64,000 nt of DNA. Source: Tupaia tana. Taxonomy: Eukaryota; Chordata; Mammalia; Scandentia; Tupaiidae. Below the pieces are notes generated by a model, which was given only the letters and a program-made list of their open reading frames with translations, did not search any database and was not told the DNA's origin. Positions within the stretch are counted from its first letter, which is position 1; each line of letters starts with the position of its first letter. Positions 63,790 through 64,000 of the stretch are shown one piece after another. The position numbers and the translations under genes are program-made. Location of the stretch: contig JAKSZU010000009.1 in NCBI GenBank assembly GCA_026018925.1, forward strand, positions 37,562,415 through 37,626,414. The letters are read 5' to 3'.

Positions 63790-63975
63790 TTATTTAGACA
63801 AGCACCCTTAACAGGGTCTCATGCTGTAAGACTCCTCCCCGCCTTCCCCGCCAGCCAGGATCATGAGTGCACACATCCAGCATGTGTAGGGCAACCTGGG
63901 GACCAGACCTCAACCTTACACATGGTTTCCAGCATTGCAGAGCATTGTTCTCCTACTGTGTTATACAGGATGGTT
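63790..63975 (-). mobile_element. tSINE-C copy (diverged)
   Basis: Minus strand reads ACAATGCTCTGCAATGCTGG and ACCCTGTTAAGGGTGCTTGTC with an AAATAAATGAATAAA tail, paralleling the C copy at 55641. Runs close to the window end. Confidence 0.58.
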
Positions 63976-64000
63976 CACTATCTAATAAGATTTTTAAAAA

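Overview
This is a stretch of placental-mammal genomic DNA. It is AT-rich and intron-like or intergenic, with no intact protein-coding gene visible on either strand. The mammalian assignment rests on MIR, L2, L1, MER5A, MER20 and MLT1 relics and on two processed pseudogenes of mammalian housekeeping genes (PCNP and EMC3). The dominant repeats are tRNA-derived SINEs that I cannot match from memory to the usual primate, rodent, carnivore, ruminant, bat, colugo or tree-shrew families. The species is therefore left open. A single degraded dimeric 7SL-derived element at 53349-53567 hints at a supraprimate (Euarchontoglires) host, but one copy is weak evidence.

About 113 SINE copies are recognisable, and four working labels are used below. 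tSINE-A (about 64 copies, about 245 bp plus tail) has a tRNA-like head with good pol III A and B boxes, a middle ending in a CCCCCnGGGGG hairpin, a TCTCTGTCTCTCT stretch, a CCTATAGCAAAAACCTCT end and an A tail. tSINE-B (about 35 copies, about 150-200 bp) has a closely related head joined to CTTGCTTTCTCACTTTCCCTCTCT and a GGTCAAATTAAAATAAATAAA tail. tSINE-C (6 copies, about 190 bp) has a different head and ends ATGGAAnAAATAAATAAA. tSINE-D (8 copies, old) is a diverged cousin of A with a GACAGGAT motif and a GGAGGGTGCTTTCTC middle. Many copies have clear 10-17 bp target-site duplications (TSDs), A-rich tails and L1-like target sites, so they were mobilised by L1.

Layout. 1-3317: SINEs, one mariner-type MITE. 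3318-6103: 5'-truncated L1 on the minus strand with a nested SINE. 6104-10760: an L1M 3' UTR and a dense SINE field. 10761-13352: PCNP processed pseudogene with a nested SINE. 13353-17600: old L1M 3' end and SINEs. 18440-21400: L2 remnants whose reverse transcriptase is still readable on the minus strand. 22191-25520: MER20, MIR, MER5A and MLT1 relics, each of the two MERs split by a SINE. 25540-34860: L2, MIR, L1M ORF1-region and two more MITE copies. 34890-42830: stacked and nested SINEs. 45723-47000: EMC3 processed pseudogene split by two SINEs. 47575-49980: a second SINE stack. 52441-53567: old L1 fragment and the 7SL dimer. 53810-56545: a fossil hAT-Charlie transposon with BED-finger and transposase remnants, broken by five or more SINEs. 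56600-64000: SINEs, a probable solitary LTR, MER5A and L2.

Nothing here works together as a pathway or operon; the relationships are those of insertion order. The most informative signals are the SINE stacks whose members share one target sequence, the SINE family itself, the MITE trio and the transposase fossil. I found no CRISPR array, phage, operon, functional tRNA gene or new multi-gene system.
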